Shown here piece by piece: positions 52,721-62,019 of a DNA stretch of 64,000 bases (its first letter is position 1; each line of letters begins with the position of its first letter). Source of the DNA: Hartmannibacter diazotrophicus (GTDB taxonomy: Bacteria; Pseudomonadota; Alphaproteobacteria; Rhizobiales; Pleomorphomonadaceae); NCBI RefSeq assembly GCF_900231165.1, contig NZ_LT960614.1, positions 804,550-868,549 on the forward strand, written 5' to 3'. Both the position numbers and the translations under genes were made by a program. The notes beneath the pieces are model-generated. The model saw only the letters and a list, made by a program, of their open reading frames with translations. It had not been told where the DNA came from and searched no databases.

Positions 52721-54421
52721 ATGAGCAAAACATCGTTCGACTACATCGTGGTTGGTGGCGGGGCCGCCGGCGCGGTGCTGGCCAGCCGGCTATCGGAAAA
52801 CTCTGCCTTCTCGGTCGCGCTCATCGAGGCCGGGCCGGATTTCGAGCCGGGGGAGGAGCCCGAGGACATTCTCGATTCCTATCCGATCGTTGCCTACTTC
52901 AATCGCAGCTATCACTGGCAGAACATCAAGGTGCACCTTGCAACGCCGCGCACCGGAGGCGAGGAGGGACGGCGCTACGAGCAGGCCCGGGTGATGGGCG
53001 GCGGCACGAGCATCAATGGCCAGTTTGCCTTTCGCGGTCTGCCCTGGGACTACGAAGACTGGGCGGCGGTAGGTGCCGACGGCTGGAACTGGGACGCCGT
53101 TCTGCCCTATTTCCGCAAGCTCGAAACGGATCTCGACTACGGCGATCAGTCGATGCACGGCAACAGTGGGCCCCTGCCGCTGCGCCGCATTCCGGAAGAG
53201 CAATGGTCGCCGTTCAGCAAGGCCGCCGCCGCGGCACTGCGCCGCCAGGGTGAGGAGAACATCCGCGACCACAACGGCGTGACCAGCGACGGCTTCTTTC
53301 CTATGACGATCAACAACGTCGACGGCAAGCGCGTGACCGCAGCCCGCGCCTACCTGACAAGGGATGTGCGCCAGCGCCCCAATTTGACGATCCTCGGACG
53401 CACCGAAATGCGTGAGGTCCTCTTTGAGGGCAAGCGCGCGGTCGGCGTCAAGGTTCGGGATGCGTCGGGCGAACGGGACCTCAAGGCGCGTGAGGTCATC
53501 CTCTCGGCCGGTGCGTTGCAGAGCCCGGCCATCCTTCTGCGCGCCGGTATCGGTGCGGCCCATCATCTGCGCGATCTCGGTCTTGAGGTGCGTGCCGACC
53601 GGCCGGGCGTGGGTCAGAACCTGCAGGACCATCCGATGGTGGCGCTTGCGGCCTATTTGCCGAAGCCCGCGCGTCTTCCGCCCACCATGCGTCGACATAT
53701 CCAGATGGGTTATCGCTATAGTTCTGGAAAGCCGCGCACCTCGGCAGGCGACATGTTCATTCTGGCGTCCAACCGCGCAGCCTGGCATCCGCTCGGCCGC
53801 CGACTTGCCTCGATCCTCGTCTGTGTCAACCGGCCCTATTCGACGGGCGAGGTGAAGCTGACCTCCCTCGATCCCGACGCGTCGCCCTATATCGATTTCA
53901 AGCAACTCTCCGACGAGCGCGATCTGGTGCGGCTGGAGGACGGCATGCATCGCTTGTGGCGCATCATCAACGATCCGGCGATGAGCGGTATCGTGGAAAA
54001 CGTGTTCCCGGCGACCTTCTCGGAACGCGTGCGCAAGCTTGGCGCCGTCAGTCGCAAGAACTGGTTCATGACGCTGATGGCGGCCGGCATCATGGGAATG
54101 GGTCCGACGGCCCGCAAGCTGATGATCGAGAATGTCATCACCCCGGATCTGCGGGTCGCGGAATTGATGAACTCCCCCAACATGCTGCGCTCGTGGATCA
54201 TCGACAATACCTGCGGAAGCTGGCACGCGAGCGGCACCTGCCGTATCGGCAGGGCGTACGACAGGCAGGCCGTGGTCGATTCTAGAGCGCGCGTCATCGG
54301 CGTCGATGGCTTGCGTGTCGTCGATGCTTCGATCATGCCCTCGGTGATCAGCGGCAACACCATGCTGACGACGATCATGGCCGGCGAGAAGATTGCCGAC
54401 GACATCAAGGCGGGCAACTGA
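52721..54421 (+). CDS. GMC-family FAD oxidoreductase (choline dehydrogenase-like)
   Basis: 566 residues, MSKTSFDYIVVGGGAAGAVL with the FAD dinucleotide loop at 10-16. GMC signatures are ARVMGGGTSINGQFAFRG and GALQSPAILLRAGIGAA. The catalytic His is in SWHASGTCRIG (about residue 502) and the Asn in SVISGNTMLTT (about 545). The family oxidises alcohols to aldehydes or ketones. In this operon it could act on a hydroxyl group of the substrate and supply an aldehyde to the ALDHs. It is not the D-amino-acid dehydrogenase expected in classical hydroxyproline degradation. Confidence 0.9.
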   Translation: MSKTSFDYIVVGGGAAGAVLASRLSENSAFSVALIEAGPDFEPGEEPEDILDSYPIVAYFNRSYHWQNIKVHLATPRTGGEEGRRYEQARVMGGGTSINGQFAFRGLPWDYEDWAAVGADGWNWDAVLPYFRKLETDLDYGDQSMHGNSGPLPLRRIPEEQWSPFSKAAAAALRRQGEENIRDHNGVTSDGFFPMTINNVDGKRVTAARAYLTRDVRQRPNLTILGRTEMREVLFEGKRAVGVKVRDASGERDLKAREVILSAGALQSPAILLRAGIGAAHHLRDLGLEVRADRPGVGQNLQDHPMVALAAYLPKPARLPPTMRRHIQMGYRYSSGKPRTSAGDMFILASNRAAWHPLGRRLASILVCVNRPYSTGEVKLTSLDPDASPYIDFKQLSDERDLVRLEDGMHRLWRIINDPAMSGIVENVFPATFSERVRKLGAVSRKNWFMTLMAAGIMGMGPTARKLMIENVITPDLRVAELMNSPNMLRSWIIDNTCGSWHASGTCRIGRAYDRQAVVDSRARVIGVDGLRVVDASIMPSVISGNTMLTTIMAGEKIADDIKAGN

Positions 54422-54422
54422 G

Positions 54423-55442
54423 ATGGCCCTCGCTCGACCATTCTCCGGATCGAATCGCTGGATCACCACCATCGACAGCCACACCGCCGGTCACCCGACG
54501 CGTGTCGTCACCGGTGGTCTGCCGCCGATCCCCGGCGGCACCGTGGCCGAGCGCTGCGAAACCTTCCGCTCGCACTATGACGACCTTCGGACCTTCCTGC
54601 TGCATGAACCGCGCGGGCACTCGGCCATGGTCGGCGTGGTGATGGTGGAAAGCGCTGTTGCCGATTTCGGCGCCTTCTTCCTTGCCAGCTACAAATATCT
54701 GGAGATGTGCGGTCACGCCACAATCGGGCTTGCGGTCACGCTCTATCATCTCGGCCTCATCGGCCCAGACGAAAACGGCAAGGCCGAGTTCACGCTGGAG
54801 GTGCCGGCCGGCGTCATTGCCCTTGCCGTCGATTTTGACGACGACCGCATTTCGGGCGTTTCCTTCGACAACGTGCCGGCCTTCGTGGCGGCGGAGAGTG
54901 TCGCCGTCGCCGCTCCCTCGGGAGAGATTGCAGCGGACATCGTCTATGGCGGCAACTGGTATGCCGTCGTTCCGGCCGAAGCGGCTGGCGTCACGCTGGA
55001 GCCTTCCGGCGTCGGGCGCGCGATGGAGATCGGCGCGGCGATCAAGCAGGACCTCAACGCGAAGATTGCGGAAGACACGGTTGCAGGCGTCAGCCGGCCT
55101 GTGGACAGCGTTCTTTTCTTTGCAGAAAGCGAAGAGGCGGGACGGCTCGTCAACCGGCAGCTCGTCGTGCTGGAATCCAACAAATTCGACCGGTCGCCAT
55201 GCGGCACCGGAACCTCGGCGCGCCTTGCCCAGCTCATCCGCCGTGGCCGGCTTCAGGTGGGGGAAACGATCCGATCGCGCAACATCCTCGGCGTCGACTT
55301 CGAGGCCACCGCGCTGGCGGACGCCAGCCTGCCGGACGGTCGCATCCGTCCGCGCATCCGTGGGCTCGCCCATATCACTGGCATGCATGGCTTTGTCCTG
55401 ACCGAAGGCGACCCGCTCGCCTCCGGCTTTCTGTGCCGATAG
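54423..55442 (+). CDS. Proline racemase / hydroxyproline 2-epimerase family enzyme (second copy)
   Basis: 339 residues, MALARPFSGSNRWITTIDSH, ATG one base after the GMC stop. Catalytic cysteines are C96 in LEMCGHATIG and C260 in FDRSPCGTGTSARLAQL. It aligns closely with the C-terminal domain of the regulator at 44850 (HTAGHPTRVV/HTGGHPTRIL, LLHEPRGHS/LLQEPRGHA, ADFGAFFLASYKY/ADFGAMFLASYGY), so the regulator domain and this enzyme share a recent ancestor. An active epimerase or racemase, substrate unknown. Confidence 0.9.
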   Translation: MALARPFSGSNRWITTIDSHTAGHPTRVVTGGLPPIPGGTVAERCETFRSHYDDLRTFLLHEPRGHSAMVGVVMVESAVADFGAFFLASYKYLEMCGHATIGLAVTLYHLGLIGPDENGKAEFTLEVPAGVIALAVDFDDDRISGVSFDNVPAFVAAESVAVAAPSGEIAADIVYGGNWYAVVPAEAAGVTLEPSGVGRAMEIGAAIKQDLNAKIAEDTVAGVSRPVDSVLFFAESEEAGRLVNRQLVVLESNKFDRSPCGTGTSARLAQLIRRGRLQVGETIRSRNILGVDFEATALADASLPDGRIRPRIRGLAHITGMHGFVLTEGDPLASGFLCR

Positions 55443-55506
55443 CCCCAATTCGATCAACTTCACGAACCGGCGGCGGCCTTGGCCGCGCGTTTACAGGGAA
55501 ACCGAC

Positions 55507-56943
55507 ATGTACGACGAGAAAATCGAACTCCTCATCGATGGTGAATGGTGCCAGGGCAGCGACGGCAAGGCGGAAGATCTGATCAATCCGGCAACCGAGG
55601 AGGTTCTGGCTGAGGTTCCGCACGCCTCGGTCGCCGATCTCGATCGCGCTCTTGCGGCCAGCGCGCGCGGCTTCAAGGTCTGGAAGGCGATGACCGCACA
55701 GGCGCGCCACGTGATCATGATGAAGGCGGCCGAACTGATCGAGGCGCGCAAGGAGCGCATCGGTCGTCTGTTGACGATGGAAAACGGCAAGCCGCTGGCC
55801 GAGGCCGTTCCGGAAGTGCAGTTCGCAGCCGACGCCACGCGTTGGTATGCCGAGGAAGGCAAGCGCGCCTACGGGCGTATCGTTCCTGCCCGCCTGCCGG
55901 GCGTGCGTCAGATGGTGGTCAAGGAGCCGGTCGGCCCGGTCGTCGCCTTCGCGGCGTGGAATTTCCCCTCCTCCAACGTTATCCGCAAGGTCGCCGGCGC
56001 GCTGGGTGCCGGCTGCTCCGTCATCATCAAGCCGGCCGAGGAAACGCCGGGCACAGCCGTCGCTATTGCGCGCTGCTTCCAGGAAGCGGGCGTTCCGGCC
56101 GGCGTGCTCAATGTCGTCTTCGGCGTTCCGGCCGAAGTCTCCGCGCATCTGCTTGCTTCGTCGATCCCGAAAAAGGTGACGCTGACCGGCTCCACGGCCG
56201 TCGGCAAGCTCTTGCAGCGGCAGGCGGCCGATACGCTGAAACGCTGCACTATGGAGCTTGGCGGTCACGCGCCGGTCATCGTGCACGAGGATGCCGATCT
56301 CGAGCACGCGCTCAAGACGCTCGTCGCCTTCAAATTCCGCAATGCCGGGCAGGTCTGCACGTCGCCGACCCGCTTCTTCATTCACGAAAGCCACTACGAC
56401 GCCTTCGTAGGCGGCTTTGCCGAACGAGCGGCCGCGCTGAAGGTTGGGAATGGCCTTGAGGACGGCACGCAGGTCGGCCCGATGATCGCCGCACGCCGTC
56501 TCGATGCCATGCAGGGCCTTGTCGACGACGCGGTGAAGGCCGGTGCCAGGCTCATGACGGGCGGCACCCCGACAGGCAATCGCGGCTATTTCTTTGCTCC
56601 GACTGTCTTGAAGGACGTGCCCGGCGATGCGCGGATCATGAGCGAGGAACCCTTCGGACCTATCGCGCCCATGACGCCCTTCTCAGGCTTTGACGACGTG
56701 ATCGAGCGCGCCAACGCCCTGCCATACGGCCTGGCGTCCTTCGTCTTCACCAAAAGCGTCTCGACCGCGATGAAGACCGAGGAAGCACTTGATGCCGGCC
56801 TCGTCGGCGTCAACCACATGATGGTCTCCACGCCCGAGACGCCCTTCGGCGGCGTCAATGAATCCGGTTACGGATCGGAAAGCGGCATCGAGGGTCTCGA
56901 AGCATTTCAGCGCACGAAATTCGTCACCGAATTTGCGCTGTAA
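55507..56943 (+). CDS. NAD(P)-dependent aldehyde dehydrogenase (second copy, succinate-semialdehyde dehydrogenase-like)
   Basis: 478 residues, MYDEKIELLIDGEWCQGSDG. Blocks: EPVGPVVAFAAWNFPSSNVI, LTGSTAVGKLL, the Glu in TMELGGHAPVIVH (about 249) and the Cys in FRNAGQVCTSPTRFF (about 284), then GPIAPMTPFSGFDDVIERAN. Sequence style is the GabD/ketoglutarate-semialdehyde type. Last gene of the co-directional cluster; no clear terminator after it. Confidence 0.92.
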   Translation: MYDEKIELLIDGEWCQGSDGKAEDLINPATEEVLAEVPHASVADLDRALAASARGFKVWKAMTAQARHVIMMKAAELIEARKERIGRLLTMENGKPLAEAVPEVQFAADATRWYAEEGKRAYGRIVPARLPGVRQMVVKEPVGPVVAFAAWNFPSSNVIRKVAGALGAGCSVIIKPAEETPGTAVAIARCFQEAGVPAGVLNVVFGVPAEVSAHLLASSIPKKVTLTGSTAVGKLLQRQAADTLKRCTMELGGHAPVIVHEDADLEHALKTLVAFKFRNAGQVCTSPTRFFIHESHYDAFVGGFAERAAALKVGNGLEDGTQVGPMIAARRLDAMQGLVDDAVKAGARLMTGGTPTGNRGYFFAPTVLKDVPGDARIMSEEPFGPIAPMTPFSGFDDVIERANALPYGLASFVFTKSVSTAMKTEEALDAGLVGVNHMMVSTPETPFGGVNESGYGSESGIEGLEAFQRTKFVTEFAL

Positions 56944-57079
56944 CGCTGTCGGCCGTCAGAGTCGCGGGGAAAGTTGGCGACTTGGTCCAACCGAAATTCT
57001 AGCTCGAATAGGTTGCGAATTTTGGTCTATGCCCGCTTTGGACGACGGCGCCTGCTGCTGTGTTTGATGCAAACCGCCG

Positions 57080-57270
57080 AAGAACTGGCGATCATCTATT
57101 AGATCTCCATGTTCATGATCTCAGGCATGCCCAGGCGGTGGACTGCCTCGCTCAGTGCATCGACGCAGAAGTCGGCCTCCTGTGTGATTGGGATGTGCCG
57201 AGTCAGGACCTTGCGGCGAACCAGTCAATGACTACGGCCAGATAGAGGAAGCTCCGGTGCATCGCGGCCA
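57080..57270 (-). pseudogene. IS3-family transposase remnant
   Basis: On the minus strand: AMHRSFLYLAVVIDWFAARS ending in a stop, then in another frame LTRHIPITQEADFCVDALSEAVHRLGMPE. Intact IS3-type orfB proteins read LYLAVVIDWFTRRV...EADFC...AL, so this is a decayed central piece with a frameshift and stops. It marks former IS activity next to the catabolic cluster. Confidence 0.8.
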
Positions 57271-57825
57271 CAGTCCGAAGATTTTGGATTTCATTTTTTT
57301 GAGTTCATATTCAGCTTTCTTCAGAAAATATTTGCCGCAATTCGTTCTGTTTTTGTGCTATTCTGAATAGGAAAGTAAAAATCGACGCCTCACCGACCAA
57401 CGCACATTCAGCATCCACCGATCCGACCTCAGAGGATTGCTTCCTCGCAAAGCACATAGCTGCATCGCTTCTACGGGTGATTTCCGGGACCATTAGACCG
57501 GCGCTTTCAGTCAGCAGCAGACGAACAGAAGATCAGGCCCAAAACTCCCCTGTCGGGAGATAGGACGTTAAGCCGGGTTGTTGCTGTGGCGACTCTGTCG
57601 CTGAAAAGGACGCCTCAAAAAGACGGACGCTCTGAGAAATGCCTCAACGTCCGGCCACGTCGCGATTGGGTTAGAAAGCTGTCGGACGTGGTGCTCAGCC
57701 TACGGGCTGTAACCGTTTTGACGCTTCGGCGTCGGGATGCGGAGTGAATTTCAGGTCATCGGAAAACCGCCTGAAGCGGCCTAGCAAGCCTAAGCTCTTG
57801 TGCCTCACTGCTAATGCAGGATCAT
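57271..57825. other. Non-coding gap
   Basis: No supportable gene. Bases 57285-57370 are AT-rich (ATTTCATTTTTTTGAG). Nothing recognised. Confidence 0.5.
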
Positions 57826-57891
57826 CCCCCTTCAGGTATCTTCGAAATGCGCTGAGAAGTGTCATTTTTTCGCGAAGATACCTGAAGGGGG
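57826..57891. repeat. Perfect 19-bp inverted repeat with 28-base loop
   Basis: CCCCCTTCAGGTATCTTCG at 57826-57844 and its exact reverse complement at 57873-57891, separated by a 28-base loop with a run of six T. Overlapping frames on both strands encode the same SPFRYLR/RYLKG text only because of the symmetry. It could be a structured RNA, a transposon end pair or a site for a dimeric protein. Confidence 0.75.
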
Positions 57892-57954
57892 AAAGTACTA
57901 CACAGCAGGCACGATCACAAACCTTCCGTCTACATGGTGTCACTCTCCGATCAT

Positions 57955-58200
57955 GAACCTAGACGGCGCGCGACGCGGAGGCGAAGCCGAAGCGAGTGCG
58001 GCAAGCCCGAAGGGCGCGCAGGCGAGCGCAGCGAGCGTCTCAGTGCTTGGAAGGTCCAATCAATCACCTTGCGGCTTATCGTCTTCATAGGTCCCGGTCA
58101 TAGGATAGCCGGCGATGAAGAGTGGAGTGCTCGGCTTCGCCTCGCGGCTCCGCGGCCTTCGGCCTTGGCGCGTCGCTTCGCTCCGCGATGATTTGTTCAT
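57955..58200. repeat. GC-rich short-palindrome region
   Basis: Two stretches made of small palindromes: 57961-58036 (GGCGAAGCCGAAGCGAG, AGCCCGAAGGGCGCGC) and 58128-58192 (GGCTTCGCCTCGCGGC, GGCCTTCGGCC). No gene. Such mosaics are common between genes in GC-rich alphaproteobacteria. Confidence 0.4.
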
Positions 58201-58435
58201 TCTCGGCCGGCTCTCCCTCTTCCGTCGGGTTGGGGAACCTTTTTCGGCTGTTCATGATCTAGGTTCGTTTTTTCTCTCCATGAGTTCCGGCTTGCCTGAG
58301 CGATTATTCAGATCCGTGTCGACACTTCCCTGGAGCGCTCGCAAGATTATTGGGCTATTCAGTCTGAGCGCAGAGCCGGGGGCACAATGTCAAACATGAT
58401 AAGTAAAGTAATGAATGCGATGACTGCGGTCGATC

Positions 58436-58578
58436 TCAGGTCGCCGGCTCCAGCATTCTGTATCCAACGCCCGGCTCGTTCATGATGTAGCGCGGATTGG
58501 CGGGATCGTCGCCGAGCTTCTGGCGAAGCTGCCGGATGAAGACCCTGAGATACTGCGTATCCTGTTCGTGAGCCTTGC
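58436..58578 (-). pseudogene. kdpE: kdpE 3' fragment, cut by the IS21 element
   Basis: The minus strand reads AHEQDTQYLRVFIRQLRQKL, then GDDPANPRYIMNEPGVGYRM and LEPAT before a stop. This is the winged-helix DNA-binding end of the potassium response regulator KdpE. The frame is interrupted at the IS21 left end. The sequence beyond the right end of the element does not continue kdpE, so the rest has been lost or moved. Confidence 0.9.
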
Positions 58579-58697
58579 TGTGTTTCGGCGTGGAATATTG
58601 ACCCCGTTTTGGGGGAGATCGGCATCCAATTTTGACCCCCCTTCGCCTTTGACGGCTGCGACCATCCGCTTTTTGAAGCGAGCGGATGGAGAGGGGG

Positions 58698-60197
58698 ATG
58701 AAGACGGTGGATACGATCGCCCGTGTTCGACGCGCATTTCATGTCCAAGGGTGGTCAGTCAAACGCATCTGCCGGGAGCTGCACGTCTCACGAAACACGG
58801 TCCGCAAGATCCTGCGCTCCGACGAGACGTCCTTCAGCTATGAACGGGAGCGCCAGCCGCAGCCGAAGATCGGGCCGTTCCACGAGCAGATCGACAAGAT
58901 GCTCAGCGACAATCGGGTCAAACCGGAGCGCGAACGCCTAACGCTGGTCCGGATTTACGAGGAACTTCGGACGTTTGGCTATGGCGGCAGCTATGACGCG
59001 GTGCGCCGCTATGCGCGCAGTTGGGCCAAGACGCAGGGATCAGCCACCGCAACAGCCTATGTACCCCTGCTGTTTCCGGCCGGCGATGCCTTCCAGTTCG
59101 ACTGGAGCCATGAGGTTGTGGTGCTCGGCGGCGTCACGGTGACGGTCAAGGTCGCGCAGGTCCGGCTCTGCCATCGCCGGATGATGTTCGTTCGAGCCTA
59201 TCCGCGCGAGACCCAGGAGATGGTGTTCGACGCTCACGATCGGGCTTTTGCCTTCTTCGGCGGTGTCTGCGCACGCGGCATCTACGACAATATGAAGACG
59301 GCAGTGGAGACGATCTTCATTGGCAAGAACCGGGAATACAATCGGCGCTTCGTCCAGATGTGCAGCCATTATCTCGTTCAGCCCGTCGCCTGCACCGCGG
59401 CCTCCGGCTGGGAGAAGGGTCAGGTCGAGAACCAGGTCGGTCTGGTGCGCGAGCGCTTCTTCACCCCTCGGCTCCGCTTCAAAAACTACAACGATCTCAA
59501 TGCCTGGCTGCTCGACAAATGCGTCGCCTATGCCAAAGCTCACCGCCATGTCGACCAGACGGAACGCACGATCTGGGAGGTATTTGAAGACGAGCGCGAC
59601 AAACTGATCCCCTATCGCGTTCCATTCGACGGCTTCCATGCGACGACTGCCTCGGTGTCGAAGACCTGCACCGTGCGCTTCGGCAACAACAAGTACTCGG
59701 TTCTGTCGACTGCGGTCGGTCGACCTGTCGAGGTCCTGGCCTATGCCGATCGGATTGTCATCCGCCAGGACGGCACGGTGGTGGCCGAGCATACCCGTGC
59801 GTTCGGCCGAGGCGAGACGATCTACGATCCCTGGCACTACCTGCCTGTTCTGGCCCGCAAACCCGGAGCCCTGCGCAACGGCGCCCCGTTCCAGAACTGG
59901 GCTTTGCCGCCGGCGGTGGACCGTGTCCGGCATCGCCTGAAGGATGTCGAAGACGGCGACCGGCAGATGGTGGCGATCCTCGCCATGGTGCCGCAGGACG
60001 GCATCGAGGCGGTCGAAGCCGCATGCCAGGAAGCGATCGACCAAAATGTCTGCTCGGCGCCGGTCATCCTCAACATTCTGGCGCGGCAACGCGATCCGGC
60101 TCCGGCCATCACCATCGTCACGCCGGATGCCCTGCGGTTGCGGCACGAACCGTCGGCCGATTGCAGTCGCTACGACAGCCTCAGGAGGATCAACTGA
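58698..60197 (+). CDS. istA: IS21 transposase IstA
   Basis: About 499 residues from the ATG at 58698 with GGAGAGGGGG directly upstream (an ATG at 58686 is also possible). N-terminal [23 protein letters not shown]. The DDE rve-type core has [30 protein letters not shown], and [21 protein letters not shown] with the catalytic Glu. A C-terminal beta domain follows ([15 protein letters not shown]). Appears intact. The stop overlaps istB. Confidence 0.93.
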   Translation: MKTVDTIARVRRAFHVQGWSVKRICRELHVSRNTVRKILRSDETSFSYERERQPQPKIGPFHEQIDKMLSDNRVKPERERLTLVRIYEELRTFGYGGSYDAVRRYARSWAKTQGSATATAYVPLLFPAGDAFQFDWSHEVVVLGGVTVTVKVAQVRLCHRRMMFVRAYPRETQEMVFDAHDRAFAFFGGVCARGIYDNMKTAVETIFIGKNREYNRRFVQMCSHYLVQPVACTAASGWEKGQVENQVGLVRERFFTPRLRFKNYNDLNAWLLDKCVAYAKAHRHVDQTERTIWEVFEDERDKLIPYRVPFDGFHATTASVSKTCTVRFGNNKYSVLSTAVGRPVEVLAYADRIVIRQDGTVVAEHTRAFGRGETIYDPWHYLPVLARKPGALRNGAPFQNWALPPAVDRVRHRLKDVEDGDRQMVAILAMVPQDGIEAVEAACQEAIDQNVCSAPVILNILARQRDPAPAITIVTPDALRLRHEPSADCSRYDSLRRIN

Positions 60198-60868
60198 TGG
60201 AACGAACCCAGGTGCTGGAACTGATGGGCACTCTCAAGCTCTTCGGCATGCGCAATGTCTACGACGAGATCATGACGACGGCGATCAAGCGTCAGCACGA
60301 GCCTCCCAGGATCGTCGGCGACCTTCTCTCGTCCGAGATCGCGGAAAAGCAGGCGCGATCCATCAAGTATCAGCTCACCATCGCCAAACTACCTCTGGCC
60401 AAAGAGATCAATGACTTCGACTTTACCAACACGCCGGTCAACGAGGCACTTATCCGGGACCTTGCCAACGGTGCCTTTATTGCCGACCAGCGTAACGCCG
60501 TGCTGATCGGCGGCACCGGAACCGGCAAGTCGCATCTGGCCATTGCCATCGCCCGAGCATTGATCCGAAACGGCTCGCGTGGCCGCTTCTACAACGTCAT
60601 CGATCTGGTCAACCGTCTCGACTTCGTCGTCATGGACGAACTGGGTTATCTGCCCTTCGCCCAAGCCGGAGGTCAATTGCTGTTCCATCTCATCAGCAGG
60701 CTCTACGAGCGCACCTCGATCATCGTCACCACCAACCTCGCCTTTGGCGAATGGCCAACCGTCTTCGGCGACGCCAAAATGACTACCGCGCTTCTGGACC
60801 GGCTCACCCATCACTGCGAGATCATCGAGACCGGCAACGAGTCCTGGCGCTTCAAGAACCGAGCCTGA
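60197..60868 (+). CDS. istB: IS21 helper ATPase IstB, apparent internal deletion
   Basis: 223 residues; start ATG overlaps the istA stop (TGATG), with AGGAGGA upstream. AAA+ ATPase with Walker [20 protein letters not shown] and Walker [21 protein letters not shown]. Between them the usual text, remembered as VDLVNRLE...GR...LTRLDFV, is contracted: [19 protein letters not shown] runs together. About 20 residues seem to be missing in frame, a length 20-30 short of normal. Transposition may be impaired. Confidence 0.88.
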   Translation: MERTQVLELMGTLKLFGMRNVYDEIMTTAIKRQHEPPRIVGDLLSSEIAEKQARSIKYQLTIAKLPLAKEINDFDFTNTPVNEALIRDLANGAFIADQRNAVLIGGTGTGKSHLAIAIARALIRNGSRGRFYNVIDLVNRLDFVVMDELGYLPFAQAGGQLLFHLISRLYERTSIIVTTNLAFGEWPTVFGDAKMTTALLDRLTHHCEIIETGNESWRFKNRA

Positions 60869-61273
60869 TCAGCCCAAACCAGCCCCGAAACATGCAATCG
60901 GCTCTCCGGACCGCGCAACCCAAACCAGCTTCGCCCAGTGAGCGCTGCCGCCGTGCCCATCCAACAAAGGGGTCAATATTGGACGCCTACACGGGGTCAA
61001 GTTTGTGTGCCGTTTGACAGTGACGAACAGGCGCAGACCGTGATGGTGGCGCGAGACAGGCAGTCTGTCGGCTTTGACCGAGATAACCGGGTCAGCTTTA
61101 TTGCGTCCGACTCTCTACGCCGTGTAAGTCGACTCGGTTGAATTCACCGTTGTTGTTAGTGGCCGCGATCAGACCACGAGCCTTTGCCTGATTGGCAACT
61201 AAAACATCATTGGGCCCTAATGGTGAAGACATGGATAGCAGATGGTCTATGAACAATATTGAGGTGGTTTGCC

Positions 61274-61295
61274 GGCACGTGCCATCTTGATGGCA
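61274..61295. promoter_or_regulatory. Inverted repeats upstream of vapB
   Basis: GGCACGTGCC (61274-61283) is a perfect palindrome, overlapping TGCCATC-TT-GATGGCA (61280-61295), a 7-bp inverted repeat. They lie 40-60 bases before the antitoxin start, with TATATAT at about 61310. This is a typical place for autoregulation by a VapBC complex. Confidence 0.55.
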
Positions 61296-61336
61296 GGGCC
61301 ATGCACCGCTATATATGTGCGGAAAGGAGATTGGAT

Positions 61337-61585
61337 ATGGCTGAACCCCAACTTTCTGTCCGCAGCTCAAAAGCGCGGGATCTGGCCCACCGTCTTGCTC
61401 GCAGAGAAAATCGTTCAATAGCCGATGTCGTGGAGCGCGCCCTGGAGTGGTACGAAATTAGAGAGGCGGGTCGTGAACCGGCAGCAGCATTCTACGCGCG
61501 GCTTGTGACGCAGTCTGGGACCGATATCGATTTGGAGGCGGTTATCCGAGAGAACCGCGATCCTCATCGAGGAATTGAACTTTGA
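61337..61585 (+). CDS. vapB: VapB-like antitoxin
   Basis: 82 residues, MAEPQLSVRSSKARDLAHRL, with GGAAAGGAGAT upstream of ATG 61337. The N-terminal part resembles the Rv0623/PSK type of VapB antitoxins (KARDLAHRLARRENRSIADVVERALE, ribbon-helix-helix-like). The C-terminal acidic tail (VIRENRDPHRGIEL) should wrap the toxin. The toxin start overlaps its stop. It is expected to bind the toxin and the palindromes upstream. Confidence 0.85.
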   Translation: MAEPQLSVRSSKARDLAHRLARRENRSIADVVERALEWYEIREAGREPAAAFYARLVTQSGTDIDLEAVIRENRDPHRGIEL

Positions 61586-61995
61586 TTTTCCTCGACACCA
61601 ATGTTGTCTCGGAGACTCTCAAGAAGGCACCGAACGAGGCAGTCGTTGCGTGGCTGGTCCGGTACGACGCCGAAATTGCGCTGCCAACGGTCACGATTGC
61701 CGAGATTGCCTTTGGTATCCAGAAGATAAGGCCGGATCAACGTGCTGATCGGTTGGCACAAGGACTGTTGGATTGGCGTCGCCGCTTCTCCGACCGTATA
61801 TTCGGGCTGACTGAAGAGGCGGCGTTGGCCTACGGTGAAATCATGGGTAATGCCTCTCGTCAAGGACGGGGAATGTCGGCGCCGGACGGCATGATTGCAG
61901 CCATCGCACACGTGAATGGCGGCCGGCTGGCAACGCGAAATTTGGCGGATTTCGAGACGACGGGTCTGGAACTGATATCGCCGTGGGACTTTTGA
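61582..61995 (+). CDS. vapC: VapC toxin, PIN-domain ribonuclease
   Basis: 137 residues, start TTG at 61582 overlapping the antitoxin stop. PIN acidic residues: D5 in MIFLDTNVVSE, E41 in VTIAEIAFGI, D102 in MSAPDGMIAAIA, and the final D in LATRNLADFETTGLE. All are present, so it should be an active Mg-dependent endoribonuclease. A type II toxin-antitoxin pair inside a mobile-element-rich region. Confidence 0.92.
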   Translation: MIFLDTNVVSETLKKAPNEAVVAWLVRYDAEIALPTVTIAEIAFGIQKIRPDQRADRLAQGLLDWRRRFSDRIFGLTEEAALAYGEIMGNASRQGRGMSAPDGMIAAIAHVNGGRLATRNLADFETTGLELISPWDF

Positions 61996-62019
61996 CGTCG
62001 CGCAAGGGGAGGGGAGCTT

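Larger units (their letters stand above)
58579..61019 (+). mobile_element. IS21-family insertion sequence
   Basis: About 2.44 kb with istA and istB. Proposed ends: left TGTGTTTCGGCGTGGAATAT (58579 on), right as reverse complement TGTCAAACGGCACACAAACT (from 61019), both continuing into TTGACCCCG. Further TTGACCCC copies at 58629-58639 and near 60970 fit the multiple terminal repeats of IS21 elements. No clear target duplication was found at the borders. Confidence 0.85.

Noticed and set aside
51139-54484. Two minus-strand frames over 500 codons opposite the ALDH and GMC genes
   Set aside because: Antisense shadows of well-recognised enzymes.
49297-56943. Firm naming of the operon as the classical hydroxyproline pathway (hyp genes)
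   Set aside because: The amino-acid dehydrogenase step is missing and a GMC enzyme is present, so gene symbols would overstate the evidence.
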